A stretch of 64,000 bases of DNA, taken from positions 248,001 through 312,000 of the forward strand of contig NZ_JACJQO010000022.1 of the NCBI RefSeq assembly GCF_014696715.1, in the 5' to 3' direction. Source of the DNA: Pseudanabaena sp. FACHB-2040 (GTDB lineage Bacteria > Cyanobacteriota > Cyanobacteriia > Phormidesmidales > Phormidesmidaceae). The notes below the pieces were generated by a model, which did no database searches, was not told where the DNA came from, and saw only the letters and a program-made list of their open reading frames with translations. How positions within the stretch are numbered: the first letter of the stretch is position 1; each line of letters begins with the position of its first letter. This document shows positions 36,277-46,190 of this stretch, in pieces. Position numbers and translations under genes: made by a program.

Positions 36277-38049
36277 ATGCTAACCGCGCTAGCGGCCTTG
36301 ACCCTGACTCCAGTGCTCTCTCAGACGTTACCTGCGTCAACCTTAGAGCCTGGAGTCTCTGAACCTTCTGCGCTGGTGGCACCCGCCCCACCGCTTGCTA
36401 CTGGCGCAGCCTTCCAACCAGAGGAAGCTCGCCCCTTCGAGCAGCCTAGAACCTTAATTTCCGGCCTAGCCTCCCGGCTGTCTGAGGCGACCCTGGTGGC
36501 CTCAGACCCTCAGCATTATGCCGAGGTTGTCCAGCAGCAGGATGTGCGGCCTCTGCCAGGACAGCTCGACCAGGTGCCTGTCTTTAACAGCAACAGCCCA
36601 GAGGTCATTCAGAGCGAGGGAATCTTGCTCTCCACGTTCCCCGCAGAAGGGATGCGAACCCCCCAGGCGCACCTCAACTTTCCCTTTCAAGGGCGCTTTG
36701 ATATTTTTGCCCACCACATCGCCCGAGGGGTGTCCCACGACGACCGCCGTACTCTCTTTTTGGGCGTTCTAGTACACAATCCCGGCGACCAGCCTGTCAC
36801 CGTGGAAGTTCTCCAGGGCATGACCTACCTGAGCCAGGAGGCCCCCTTTCGAGAGCTGCCCTCAACGGTTCTCAACCCCAACGGCACTATCTATGCTGGC
36901 CCCGGCAGCCGCACGACCACTGACCTCCTAAGGGGGCAAAACCAGTCCCAGTGGCCCCGTGAAGTGGTCATCCCGCCTGGTCATGTGCACCTGCTAATGA
37001 ACGTGCCCATTCCCCTGCGGCAGCTGACGGTGCCAGTCAACGGCACGTATCCCCAGGGCAGCACGATTCCCAAGCCTGCACCCAGCCAAGTCACGGTGGT
37101 AGCCGCCACTGCCGGAGAGGCCGGTATCGGGCTAGGGCCAGGAGACGTTGTAGTCGTGCCTCGGCCCAACAATCAGCCTCTGCCTAGCAACGGGCGGACT
37201 GCCATGATGTACCTCTCTAGCAGTGGCCCAGTGCACGTTGCCAGTTTGGCGATGTACGCACCGCCAGCGGCAGGAGGGGCTGAGCGGGTGCCCGCCCTGC
37301 GAGAATGGATTGACCTACTACGGCGGGGCAGCCTGGCCGGCCCCCGAGACATTCCGCCGACTAACCCCGAAACCTACCGAGCTGGTCGCTTCTACTACGG
37401 TCGCGTAGCCGGAGTCGCTCGCGGTTCTCAGTGGAGCACTCTGGTCACAGATGGCCCCGACACCACAGTCCTGTCTATTCCTCAGCCAGGCGATGCTTTC
37501 TCCTATGTGCTCAGTACCGTAGACCGCAATACTTTTGGCACTGGGCAAATCCAAAGTGCGCCGATGTTGGTGCGCTACCCCGATACGGCCTTCCGAGCCC
37601 ACGGCAACTACGGCATCCGTTACAGCCTGACGATGCCCCTGTACAACCCTACTGGCTCGACTCAAAGCGTCGAACTGAAGCTCCAGACTCCCTTGCCAGA
37701 TGAGGGACTTAAGGGTGGGCTACGCTTCCGGCAGCCACCCGAAAATCGAGTTTTCTTCCGGGGTACGGTGCGCCTACGCTATGCCAATCAGCTTGGCGTT
37801 CGGCAGACCCACTATGTCCATTTGGTGCAGCGGCGCGGTCAGGAGGGCGATCCTCTGGTGAAGCTGAATATTCCTGCCGGGGAACGGCGAGAGGTTGAGA
37901 TTGACCTGATCTATCCTCCCGATGCAACCCCGCCCCAGGTGTTGACAGTGCAGACGGTCAATTCCTTTAACGTGATTGAGGCGGGCAGCCCAAATCCAAC
38001 GGCGCAGCCCCTCAGCCGAGAACCTTCTCTCCCGGCAGCAAACCCCTAA
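36277..38049 (+). CDS. DUF3370 exported protein
   Basis: 590 residues. The N-terminus MLTALAALTLTPVLSQ is a short signal peptide, followed by a Pro/Ala-rich stretch. From about residue 85 the DUF3370 core begins: QQQDVRPLPGQLDQVPVFNS, GILLSTFPAEGMRTP, LNFPFQGRFDIFAHHIARG. The C-terminal half (TLVTDGPDTTVLSI; RYPDTAFRAHGNYGIRYSL) is beta-rich. The domain is essentially cyanobacterial and uncharacterised, probably periplasmic or outer-surface. It lies 268 bases after the metalloprotease. Confidence 0.85.
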   Translation: MLTALAALTLTPVLSQTLPASTLEPGVSEPSALVAPAPPLATGAAFQPEEARPFEQPRTLISGLASRLSEATLVASDPQHYAEVVQQQDVRPLPGQLDQVPVFNSNSPEVIQSEGILLSTFPAEGMRTPQAHLNFPFQGRFDIFAHHIARGVSHDDRRTLFLGVLVHNPGDQPVTVEVLQGMTYLSQEAPFRELPSTVLNPNGTIYAGPGSRTTTDLLRGQNQSQWPREVVIPPGHVHLLMNVPIPLRQLTVPVNGTYPQGSTIPKPAPSQVTVVAATAGEAGIGLGPGDVVVVPRPNNQPLPSNGRTAMMYLSSSGPVHVASLAMYAPPAAGGAERVPALREWIDLLRRGSLAGPRDIPPTNPETYRAGRFYYGRVAGVARGSQWSTLVTDGPDTTVLSIPQPGDAFSYVLSTVDRNTFGTGQIQSAPMLVRYPDTAFRAHGNYGIRYSLTMPLYNPTGSTQSVELKLQTPLPDEGLKGGLRFRQPPENRVFFRGTVRLRYANQLGVRQTHYVHLVQRRGQEGDPLVKLNIPAGERREVEIDLIYPPDATPPQVLTVQTVNSFNVIEAGSPNPTAQPLSREPSLPAANP

Positions 38050-38081
38050 GCTTGCGCTTGAGGGTAGGCTCTGTAGGGGCT

Positions 38082-38705
38082 CTATTCCTGAGCAGTCGCT
38101 TCGGCACGAACCCACAGGGCCAGCCCACCGCTGCGGCCCCGAGCTGCAAGATAGTCAGCCTGGGCCAGAAAAAAGGAGAAAAACGGCAGTTGGGCCACCG
38201 GAACGGCATCAAAAGAGGCTGCTTTAGCCGTCTTTGAGCCGGTCGCACCGCTGTAGAGCGTGGCCCCTAGGGCCTTAATTTCGAGCCGAGTAAAGTCAAA
38301 GGCCAGCAGGTTTTTCTTGCCGGGGGAGCGGGCTGGCCCTGAAAAGGTAATTTGTAGAGGCCCCAAGCGCAGCTGATTGCGAATCGTGATTTTTCCGGGC
38401 TGATCGGCGTCTGGGAGGAAACTGATTTGGGCCACGGCCAGGGTAGGGACGTAGAACCCGTTTCCCACGGGTTGCCCTGAGCGGTAGTGGGGCTTTTTGG
38501 GGGCCGTAAAGCAGAGCCGCCAAGTGCCATAGAGCTCGTTGGGGGTGTAGGTTTGCCGCTGCTGCTTAGCGGTTTTCTCGGCCTCCAGCAGGGCAGCCGT
38601 TACGGCCTTGCCGTCTGGGCGCGGCTTGGCTCCCCGCAGGGCCATTGCAGCAGCGGCCAAAACTTCTAGGGGAGCAGACGTAGGGGCAGAGGAAAGAGAG
38701 GACAT
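38082..38705 (-). CDS. PAP/fibrillin-like lipocalin-fold protein
   Basis: 207 residues. After an Ala-rich N-terminus, ELYGTWRLCFTAPKKPHYRSG starts a beta-barrel like that of plastid-lipid-associated proteins, with LPDADQPGKITIRNQLRLGP and NLLAFDFTRLEIKALG. C-terminal PFFSFFLAQADYLAARGRSGGLALWVR is conserved in cyanobacterial and plastid relatives. The fibrillin assignment is by resemblance and weaker than for the gene at 30415. Confidence 0.65.
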   Translation of the reverse strand: MSSLSSAPTSAPLEVLAAAAMALRGAKPRPDGKAVTAALLEAEKTAKQQRQTYTPNELYGTWRLCFTAPKKPHYRSGQPVGNGFYVPTLAVAQISFLPDADQPGKITIRNQLRLGPLQITFSGPARSPGKKNLLAFDFTRLEIKALGATLYSGATGSKTAKAASFDAVPVAQLPFFSFFLAQADYLAARGRSGGLALWVRAEATAQE

Positions 38706-38797
38706 ATCTAAATCTAAAAGGACTCACGTGCCTTCAGTATGGCAGTGGGCTAGGACTCTGCGATAATGAAGCTCGCAATGCCTGAGCTGCTGTGCCC

Positions 38798-39694
38798 ATG
38801 ACTGTCAACCTCCGTAAACGCTTTTTCCGCGCTAGCGATCGCAACCGCCAGGCGGCAAACGTCTCAGTCATTTTGATGTGGGTAGGCATTGCCATCACTC
38901 TGGTGTTTATCCTGGTGGCGCTGCTGGCCCCACTGCTGCAGTCTTGGGGCATTTTGCTCGACCCCACGGCAGCGCTAGACAACCCCATTCATCAGCCCCC
39001 CTCAGCAGAGCATTGGTTTGGCACCACCCGCCAGGGCTACGATGTCTTCTCTCGCACCCTGTTTGGCACTCGGGCTGCTTGGCAGGTGGTGCTGCTGGCT
39101 ACCGTCATGAGCGTTGCCATTGGCGTGCCGCTGGGCATGGTCAGCGGCTACCTGGGCGGGCGGCTAGACCGGGCGCTGCTGTTCTTTATGGACACGATCT
39201 ACACTTTGCCGGGGCTGCTGCTGTCGATCACGCTGGCTTTTGTGGTGGGTCGGGGGGTGATCAACGCTGCGATCGCACTTAGCATTGCCTACATTCCCCA
39301 GTACTATCGGGTGGTTCGCAACCATACAGTCAGCATTAAGACCGAGCTGTTTATTGAAGCGGCCCAGGCCATGGGAGCCTCGACCTGGGCAGTGCTCAAC
39401 CGCTATCTGTTTGTCAACGTGATTCAAAGTGTGCCGGTGCTCTTTACCCTTAATGCTGCCGACGCCATTTTGATTTTGGGGGGACTGGGCTTTTTAGGCT
39501 TAGGTCTGCCGGAGCAAATCCCGGAGTGGGGGGCCGACATCCGGCAGGCGCTCGATGCACTGCCTACCGGCATTTGGTGGACGGCACTCTTTCCCGGTCT
39601 GACCCTGACCCTGATGGTAGCGGGCCTGTCGCTAGTGGGTGAAGGGCTCAACGACTTGGTCAATCCTCTGCTGCGACGTGAAAACTGGAAGTAG
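38798..39694 (+). CDS. ABC transporter permease, DppC/OppC type
   Basis: 298 residues from ATG 38798. An N-terminal helix (VILMWVGIAITLVFILVALLAP) and a short periplasmic loop with HWFGTTRQGYDVFSRTLFG, the hallmark of DppC-like permeases, precede a BPD_transp_1 domain with EAAQAMGASTWAVLNRYLF (EAA loop that contacts the ATPase). It would import peptides or nickel-like substrates together with a DppB partner and ATPases, none of which are adjacent. Confidence 0.9.
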   Translation: MTVNLRKRFFRASDRNRQAANVSVILMWVGIAITLVFILVALLAPLLQSWGILLDPTAALDNPIHQPPSAEHWFGTTRQGYDVFSRTLFGTRAAWQVVLLATVMSVAIGVPLGMVSGYLGGRLDRALLFFMDTIYTLPGLLLSITLAFVVGRGVINAAIALSIAYIPQYYRVVRNHTVSIKTELFIEAAQAMGASTWAVLNRYLFVNVIQSVPVLFTLNAADAILILGGLGFLGLGLPEQIPEWGADIRQALDALPTGIWWTALFPGLTLTLMVAGLSLVGEGLNDLVNPLLRRENWK

Positions 39695-39758
39695 GGCCGC
39701 CCCAATCTGAGACAATGCCCAAAAGCAGTCCCAAAAGCAGATATGGAGATGGGCATCT

Positions 39759-40676
39759 ATGGGTACGGATCTGGCGCAGGTAATCGGGGTAGATTTGGGC
39801 GGTACCGCCATTAAGCTGGGGCGCTTTACGCCAGCGGGCACCTGTCTGGCCTCATTAAGCGTGCCGACGCCGCAGCCCGCTACGCCAGAAGCCGTGATCG
39901 AGGCGATGGCGGCTGCGATCGCAGATCTCGATCCCAACGATGAAGCTGCCGCCATCGGTATTGGCACCCCTGGCCCCACCGATGCTGCCGGACGAGTGGC
40001 GCGGGTAGCTATCAACTTAGCAGGCTGGCAGGATGTGCCAGTCGCCGACTGGCTAGAGGCCAAAACCAAGCGCCCCACCGTACTAGCCAACGATGCCAAC
40101 TGTGCTGGGCTAGGAGAAGCCTGGCTGGGGGCTGGTCGCGCCTTCAAAGATCTGATTTTGCTGACCCTAGGCACCGGCGTTGGGGGAGCCTTGATTCTAG
40201 ACGGCAAGCTGTTTGTGGGCCGCCACGGCACCGCCGGAGAATTGGGACTGATTACTCTCAACCCCGAGGGGCCGCCCTGCAACAGCGGCAACCGAGGCTC
40301 TTTAGAGCAGTACTGCTCGGTGCAGGCGGTGCGGCGACAAACCGGATTAGAGCCGGGAGAGGTGGCAGCCAAAGCTGAGGCTGGAGAGGAGGATGCGATC
40401 GCATTCTGGCAGCAGTATGGTCGCCACCTGGGAGCGGGGCTAGCCAGCTTGATCTATATCGTCACGCCCGAAGCTGTGATTTTGGGCGGGGGTATCAGTG
40501 CCGGGGCGCGCTGGTTTCTACCCACAGTCAAAGCGGAGATTGAACAGCGGGTATTGCCCAGTTCCCGCGAAAACCTGCAAATTCTCATTGCCGAGTTGGG
40601 CAACCAGGCCGGAATTGTCGGGGCTGCCCGCCTGGCGCTGCAAACGTTGGGGACTGCCAGCCAGGAACTTAGCTGA
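39759..40676 (+). CDS. ROK-family sugar kinase
   Basis: 305 residues. VIGVDLGGTAIKLGRFTPAG is the ATP phosphate-1 motif, AAIGIGTPGPTDAAGRV and VLANDANCAGLGEAWLGAG the sugar-binding region with the catalytic Asp, LTLGTGVGGALILDGKLF the phosphate-2 loop, and HGTAGELGLITLNPEG the ROK signature. The usual zinc knuckle CGCGRxGC is altered to CNSGNRGSLEQYC, so the metal site is changed. Glucokinase is the likeliest activity. Confidence 0.9.
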   Translation: MGTDLAQVIGVDLGGTAIKLGRFTPAGTCLASLSVPTPQPATPEAVIEAMAAAIADLDPNDEAAAIGIGTPGPTDAAGRVARVAINLAGWQDVPVADWLEAKTKRPTVLANDANCAGLGEAWLGAGRAFKDLILLTLGTGVGGALILDGKLFVGRHGTAGELGLITLNPEGPPCNSGNRGSLEQYCSVQAVRRQTGLEPGEVAAKAEAGEEDAIAFWQQYGRHLGAGLASLIYIVTPEAVILGGGISAGARWFLPTVKAEIEQRVLPSSRENLQILIAELGNQAGIVGAARLALQTLGTASQELS

Positions 40677-40823
40677 GCACCTAGGGTCTAATTTCCTTCA
40701 TGAACTTAATCTTCATGAAGCAGACAAAACTTTGTTCAGATTAAGGGAACTGTGGTCGCTTCCTCACCCAGTCTTCATTTTTGTCGGTAGTCTGAGAAAA
40801 ATTAAAGTTAAAGCCTCGGGCCT

Positions 40824-41468
40824 ATGCGAGAACATTTTATTCAAATTGCCTCTGTCTTTTCTAATCGCTACAGCGGCTGGATTCTTTGGAATTTATTCCT
40901 TGCCTTTATCCCGCTGGCGCTGAGTTTTTGGCTGTTTCGGCAGCGTCGGCCTGTACCTCGCAACGCCCTCTGGTGGCTGGCCCTGATTGTCTACGTCGCA
41001 TTTCTGCCGAATGCACCCTACGTGCTGACAGACATTATTCACTTCATTCGCGCCACCCGCGATGGGCTTTCCATCATTGCGCTGACGGTCGCCTATATCC
41101 CGCTGCACGTGCTGTCAATTTTGGCCGGGTTTGAAGCCTACGTCGTATCTCTGCTGAACCAAGGGCAGTATCTTCGCAATCAAGGGGCCAAACGGTATGT
41201 CCTCTGGGCCGAACTGATGACCCATGCCCTGGCTGCAGTTGGGGTGTTTATTGGCCGCTTTCGCCGTTTCAACAGCTGGGATATTATCTCCGATCCAGAC
41301 GAGGTGCTGCTGCAAACGCTTGACGACCTGACCTCAAGGCGGCCACTGGCGGTCATTCTGGCGATGTTTTTGATTATTGCTGGACTGTACTGGCTATTTA
41401 AGCAGATTACCTTGGGGTTAGTGCTGCGGATGCGCTATGCCCGTTTAGGCAAGGAAATCGAGCTATAA
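40824..41468 (+). CDS. DUF1361 membrane protein
   Basis: 214 residues with six or so membrane segments. FLPNAPYVLTDIIHF and GVFIGRFRRFNSWDIISDP are the characteristic conserved segments of DUF1361. Role unknown. It is followed by a strong terminator shared with convergent glgP. Confidence 0.85.
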   Translation: MREHFIQIASVFSNRYSGWILWNLFLAFIPLALSFWLFRQRRPVPRNALWWLALIVYVAFLPNAPYVLTDIIHFIRATRDGLSIIALTVAYIPLHVLSILAGFEAYVVSLLNQGQYLRNQGAKRYVLWAELMTHALAAVGVFIGRFRRFNSWDIISDPDEVLLQTLDDLTSRRPLAVILAMFLIIAGLYWLFKQITLGLVLRMRYARLGKEIEL

Positions 41469-41486
41469 AGGGGTTTAAAGACGGGT

Positions 41487-41514
41487 CTAGAGACGCTGAG
41501 CCCAGCGTCTCTAG
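41487..41514. terminator. Hairpin between DUF1361 gene and glgP
   Basis: CTAGAGACGCTG and CAGCGTCTCTAG make a perfect 12-bp stem with a 4-base loop, between two convergent stop codons. Few T residues follow on either strand. Confidence 0.7.
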
Positions 41515-41535
41515 GTTGATTCATCAAAAATTTCC

Positions 41536-44079
41536 TTACTCTAGGCTAGGCAGTTCACAGCTACCGGCATCAAAGCTGTAGGCTTGGAGGTCGATGGGCA
41601 CCGGCTTCACCTTCCAGATGTCCTGGCAGTACTCATGAATCGCCCGATCCGAGGAAAACTTGCCGGTTCGGGCCGCATTGAGAATAGACATGCGGCTCCA
41701 GCGCTCAGGGTCTTGATAGGCCCGGCCCACCTCATTTTGACAGTCGATGTAGGGCTGGTAGTCGGCCAGCAGCAGATAGGGATCGCTGAGCATAAGCTGA
41801 TCAACCAGCGGCTTGAACAGGTCGCGATCGCCGTTGGAGAAATGGCCCCCAGCTATCAGTTCAACCACTTCTTTAAGCTCAGAATTGGTATCAAAGTAAT
41901 CCAGAGGGTGATAGCCGTGTTTTTTTAGCTGCATCACTTCTTCAGCGGTCAGGCCAAACAAGAAGAAGTTGTCTTCCCCAACTTCTTTGCGGATCTCGAC
42001 GTTAGCTCCATCGAGGGTGCCAATGGTCAGCGCCCCATTCATGGCAAATTTCATGTTGCCAGTACCTGAGGCTTCGTAGCCTGCCGTCGAAATCTGCTCC
42101 GACAGATCCGAGGCCGGATAGATACGCTGCCCGTTGGAGACATTGAAGTTGGGCAGGAAGATCACCCGCATGCGATCGCGCGTCAGCGGGTCATTGTTCA
42201 CCACCTCACCCACCGCGTTGATGAACTTAATTATCAGCTTGGCCATGAAATAGCCGGGAGCCGCTTTGCCGCCGAAGAGGAAGGTACGCGAGGTAATCTC
42301 TAAATCTGGGTTGTGTCGCAGGCGGTTGTAAAGCGCGATGATGTGCAGCACGTTGAGGTGCTGGCGCTTGTACTCGTGGATTCGCTTTACCTGCACATCA
42401 AACAGCGAGTAGGGATCGACGGTAATGCCCATGTGCTTTTCAATATGCAGCGCCAAGTCGTATTTGACAGCCTGCTTCACCTGCCGCCACTCTGCCCGGA
42501 ATGCGGCATCTTCGGCATAGCCCTCTAGCTGGCGCAGATCTTCTAAGTGCTTAATCCAGCCGTCGCCAATTTTGCTCGAAATCAGCCGAGTCATGCGGGG
42601 ATTGCTCAAGACAATCCAGCGGCGTGGGGTAACGCCGTTGGTCTTGTTGCTAAACTTTTCAGGCGAAAACTCGTAGAAGTCCCGCAGCACTGTCTTTTTC
42701 AGCAGTTCAGTGTGGAGGTCAGCCACCCCATTAATAGCCAAGCTGCCCGCGCAGGCCAGGTTGGCCATCCGCACATAGCGCTCGCCTGACTCATCGATCA
42801 AAGACATCCGGGCAATCCGCTCTTGATCTCCCGGAAACTTAAGCCGCACCTGCTCTAAAAAGCGGGTGTTGATGTCAAAAATAATCTCTAGGTGACGGGG
42901 CAGCAGCCGTCCAAACAGGCTAAGTGTCCAGCGCTCCAGCGCTTCTGGTAGCAGGGTATGGTTGGTGAAGGCAACCGTTTTTTGAGTGATCGCCCAGGCA
43001 CTTTCCCAGTCCAGTCCGTGCTCATCGAGCAATAGCCGCATCAGTTCGGCCACCGCTACAGCAGGATGGGTATCGTTGAGCTGAATCGCAAATTTCTCGT
43101 GAAAGCGCTCGACCGGTAAACCCTGCCCCTTGAGAATGCGGAACATATCCTGCAGCGAGCAGGACACAAAGAAATACTGCTGCTCTAGCCGCAGCTGTTT
43201 GCCCTCTAGCCGCTCATCGTTGGGGTAGAGCACCTTGCTCAGATTTTCTGAGACCATCTTTTTCTGAACGGCCTGGTAGTAGTCACCCCGGTTAAAGGCT
43301 TCGAAGTCGAAGGACTCAGGAGCCTCGGCGCTCCACAGCCGCAGGGTATTGGCCGTATTCACCTGATAGCCCAGAATCGGCGTGTCGTAAGGCATGCCAA
43401 CCACTTCGCGGGCGGGAATCCAGCGCACCCGCTGTCGGCCCTGCTCATCTTGGTAAGTTTCAGTGTGGCCCCCTAGCTTGACGTGAACCGCCCAGTCGGG
43501 TCGAGCAACCTCCCAGGGGTTGCCGTAGCGCAGCCATTTATCGGTCAGCTCCACCTGCCAGCCGTCTCGGATCTCCTGGCTGAAGATGCCAAACTCGTAG
43601 CGAATGCCGTAGCCCACCGAGGGAATGCCCAGCGTCGCCAGAGAATCGAGGTAGCAGGCAGCTAAGCGCCCCAAGCCACCATTGCCTAGGCCTGGCTCTT
43701 CCTCGGTCGTCAACAGATCATCTATGTTGACGCAAACGGAGTCCATCGCCTCTTTCACCTGATCGTAAATGCCCAGGTTAATTAGGTTGTTGCCCAAGTG
43801 AGGCCCCATGAGAAACTCAGCTGACAGATAGCAGACCGTACGCGACTGCAGATCGGTATAGGTAGCGGCACTGCCTAGCCAGCGCTGCAACATGCGATCG
43901 CGCACCGTATAGGCCAAGGCCAAATAATAATCGTGCTTAGTGGCAAGCCGGGGAAACTTACCCTGAATGTAGAAAAGATTATCTAGGAAGGCCCGTCTTA
44001 AAGTTTCTACGCTAAGGCCAGTGCGATCGTCCTCAACGCTCATTCCTGAGAGGGACTGGGGATTCGCTGCTAGAGTCAT
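41536..44079 (-). CDS. glgP: Glycogen phosphorylase
   Basis: 847 residues, normal length. It degrades glycogen to glucose-1-phosphate using PLP. Visible: YYLALAYTVRDRML at the start, GNGGLGRLAACYLDSLATLG, QLNDTHPAVAVAELMRLL, KTNGVTPRRWIVLSNP, RIHEYKRQHLNVLHII, and the PLP-lysine signature EASGTGNMKFAMNGALTIGT. Confidence 0.97.
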   Translation of the reverse strand: MTLAANPQSLSGMSVEDDRTGLSVETLRRAFLDNLFYIQGKFPRLATKHDYYLALAYTVRDRMLQRWLGSAATYTDLQSRTVCYLSAEFLMGPHLGNNLINLGIYDQVKEAMDSVCVNIDDLLTTEEEPGLGNGGLGRLAACYLDSLATLGIPSVGYGIRYEFGIFSQEIRDGWQVELTDKWLRYGNPWEVARPDWAVHVKLGGHTETYQDEQGRQRVRWIPAREVVGMPYDTPILGYQVNTANTLRLWSAEAPESFDFEAFNRGDYYQAVQKKMVSENLSKVLYPNDERLEGKQLRLEQQYFFVSCSLQDMFRILKGQGLPVERFHEKFAIQLNDTHPAVAVAELMRLLLDEHGLDWESAWAITQKTVAFTNHTLLPEALERWTLSLFGRLLPRHLEIIFDINTRFLEQVRLKFPGDQERIARMSLIDESGERYVRMANLACAGSLAINGVADLHTELLKKTVLRDFYEFSPEKFSNKTNGVTPRRWIVLSNPRMTRLISSKIGDGWIKHLEDLRQLEGYAEDAAFRAEWRQVKQAVKYDLALHIEKHMGITVDPYSLFDVQVKRIHEYKRQHLNVLHIIALYNRLRHNPDLEITSRTFLFGGKAAPGYFMAKLIIKFINAVGEVVNNDPLTRDRMRVIFLPNFNVSNGQRIYPASDLSEQISTAGYEASGTGNMKFAMNGALTIGTLDGANVEIRKEVGEDNFFLFGLTAEEVMQLKKHGYHPLDYFDTNSELKEVVELIAGGHFSNGDRDLFKPLVDQLMLSDPYLLLADYQPYIDCQNEVGRAYQDPERWSRMSILNAARTGKFSSDRAIHEYCQDIWKVKPVPIDLQAYSFDAGSCELPSLE

Positions 44080-44289
44080 GGGGGAGTCCTCTGTGGGAAA
44101 AATAGCCGGAGTTGGATATTGGCCTAGAGTACATCTTCTGGTAGAGGGATCTGTAAAATCAAAGAGTTTCTTTGAGCCCCATAGAAAAAGCTGCCAGCCA
44201 GAGTGCCCCGCTCAATCGCCCGAGAAACATCAGCTCGGCCGCCAACAAATTTTCTCCGCGTCCCCGCATCTCCCTGTCTTTAAATCTTC

Positions 44290-45021
44290 CTAACGCAGCG
44301 TAATTTTCCAAAGACAGTCGTATCGGCTGTTAATAGTGAACGAATCGTTGCATGAAGTCCGATGCAGCGAGAGTTCGCCCAGCGGGTAATTTCTGATGAT
44401 GTATTCGTTGCTGCGGATCTGCACGTTCTCCCCAGGGCTAATGTTTGCGCCAGGGATAGGCGGCAGCCCCAAACTAGACAGTACATGGTTCACGTGGGCA
44501 GTGTTGGTAATCGTGTTGTCTGCCTCAATGTCTAGTCGGGGGCCAGGGGAGAGCGCATCATTGCGATCGGGATCGACCAGAACAAAGCTCTTTTGTCCCG
44601 CCAGTTCTGTAATCGTTTCCCAGGAAAACTCGGGCAACGACCTGGTAGCTCGCTCTGAAGCGTACTCTTGAAACACTCGATACTCGGCTAGCTTAGTCTG
44701 CGCTTCTTCGGATCGATCTGAGGGAATAGTTTTAACCTTTTCCAGCAGGGTAATAGCCTCTCCCCAACGAGTAACGACGGTTTCCCAGTCTCGTCGGCCC
44801 TGGGCAGACTGTACCGCCACAGCCGCCTCCCAACCCGTCTCTAACGCTTTTTCGTAGAGAAAATCAGCTTCTACAGCCTTAAATGGATTAGATCTGAACC
44901 ACTGATTGGCATTTGCTCGGTAGATGAACCAGGGCAGAGACAGCACTAAAGCGGCCAAAGCTGCACTGGCAAACAAAACAGATTGATCTTTCAACCCTGA
45001 TCGGGAGTAGTCCTCTGCCAT
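44290..45021 (-). CDS. Membrane-anchored protein of unknown function
   Basis: 243 residues. One N-terminal membrane helix (VLFASAALAALVLSLPWFIY), then a helical part (FLYEKALETGWEAAVAVQSA) with a TPR-like feel, and a beta-rich C-terminus (SFVLVDPDRNDALSPGPRL; NEYIIRNYPLGELSLHRTSC) with two Cys late in the protein that could pair outside the cytoplasm. It resembles cyanobacterial hypothetical proteins; no function is assigned. Confidence 0.65.
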   Translation of the reverse strand: MAEDYSRSGLKDQSVLFASAALAALVLSLPWFIYRANANQWFRSNPFKAVEADFLYEKALETGWEAAVAVQSAQGRRDWETVVTRWGEAITLLEKVKTIPSDRSEEAQTKLAEYRVFQEYASERATRSLPEFSWETITELAGQKSFVLVDPDRNDALSPGPRLDIEADNTITNTAHVNHVLSSLGLPPIPGANISPGENVQIRSNEYIIRNYPLGELSLHRTSCNDSFTINSRYDCLWKITLR

Positions 45022-45267
45022 CGTTTCATGCTCTGTCGTTCAGACACCCAATCAATCTACTAAATGTCTGTGAAGATTTCCTTATTTTTATGATGATGAC
45101 CTTTATGAAATTATGAAGTTTTGAATTAGAAGTCGCGCTCGCTCTCCCCTTTTTCAAAAAATATGGGAAGGGAGAGTAGCAAGCCAAGCCAAAACAGCAC
45201 AAGAGGGGTAAAACCCCATTTAAAGAATTAGTTTAGCCAGTTCGAAACCCCATCTTCAACTTGAACC

Positions 45268-46056
45268 TTAACAGCCAGAATTGTTGATTTGGCCGTTGGG
45301 CATTTGAGTATTACAAAAGATCGCCTCAGATAGATTGGCCCCCTGCACACCGGCATCTTGCAACTTAGCATCGGTCAGATTGGCTCCCTGCAAATCTGCT
45401 CTGGCTAGACGAGCGGCACGCAGGTCGGCTCCGGTCAAATTAGCGCCTCGTAGCGATGCCCTGACTAGATTGACCTGGAATAGATCGGCCTGGGTGAGGT
45501 CAGCTTCATCAAGATTCACCCGGCTCAGGTTGCTCCGCAGCAGGTTAGCTTCCTGAAGGCCGCTGCCCTGCAAATCGGCCTCGAACAGACGCACCTCTGT
45601 CATCTGTGCCCCTTGCAGGTTAGCTCCAGGCAGTCGAGCCTGGGTCAGCGTTGAACGGCTCAGGTTAGTTCCGATCAGGAGAGCATTTTCTAGATTGGCT
45701 TGGGTGAGATCGGCTCCAACCAGCGTGGCTCGGCTTAGGTCTGCCTGGCTCAGGTTAGCGCCCATTAGATTGCCGCTGAGTAGGGAAGACTCTTGGAGTT
45801 GGGCACCTGCTAGGTTAGCTCGGGTCAAGTTAGTTTGATTTAACCGAGCGCTGGCGAGAACAGCTTGGCTTAAGTCACAGCCAGCACACTCATTAGTAAT
45901 CAGGAGCTGCTGTAGGTGGCCAGGATTCCAGGCTTGGGCGCTGCCGTGGGCTAACAAGGTGGCTGCAGCAATGGCTCCGACCCTACTGGCCCAGTGCCCC
46001 CAGGTGAGTCTGGAAAAGCAGCTACTCGAGCGGCACATAAAGTTTGAGAGATTCAT
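45268..46056 (-). CDS. Exported pentapeptide-repeat protein
   Basis: 262 residues from ATG 46056 (the frame opens at TTG 46062). A signal peptide (VGAIAAATLLAHGSAQA) precedes NECAGCDLSQAVL, then about 35 pentapeptide repeats of A(D/N)Lxx type (ANLAGAQLQESSLLSGNLMG; ADLFQVNLVRASLRG), forming a right-handed quadrilateral beta-helix. It ends with a Cys pair in NTQMPNGQINNSGC. The CxxC start is common in cyanobacterial lumenal/periplasmic repeat proteins. Confidence 0.9.
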   Translation of the reverse strand: MNLSNFMCRSSSCFSRLTWGHWASRVGAIAAATLLAHGSAQAWNPGHLQQLLITNECAGCDLSQAVLASARLNQTNLTRANLAGAQLQESSLLSGNLMGANLSQADLSRATLVGADLTQANLENALLIGTNLSRSTLTQARLPGANLQGAQMTEVRLFEADLQGSGLQEANLLRSNLSRVNLDEADLTQADLFQVNLVRASLRGANLTGADLRAARLARADLQGANLTDAKLQDAGVQGANLSEAIFCNTQMPNGQINNSGC

Positions 46057-46190
46057 GATCAAGTCTCAGAAATACATCTAAAATGGCAGCATCTTTCCCG
46101 GTCGTGGTAGGCATTTCAGCCCGATGCGGGGTCGAGGTCGGCAGCAGCAAAAGACCTCGAACGTGGAGTAGGGAGTGCTAGTTCGAGTTC

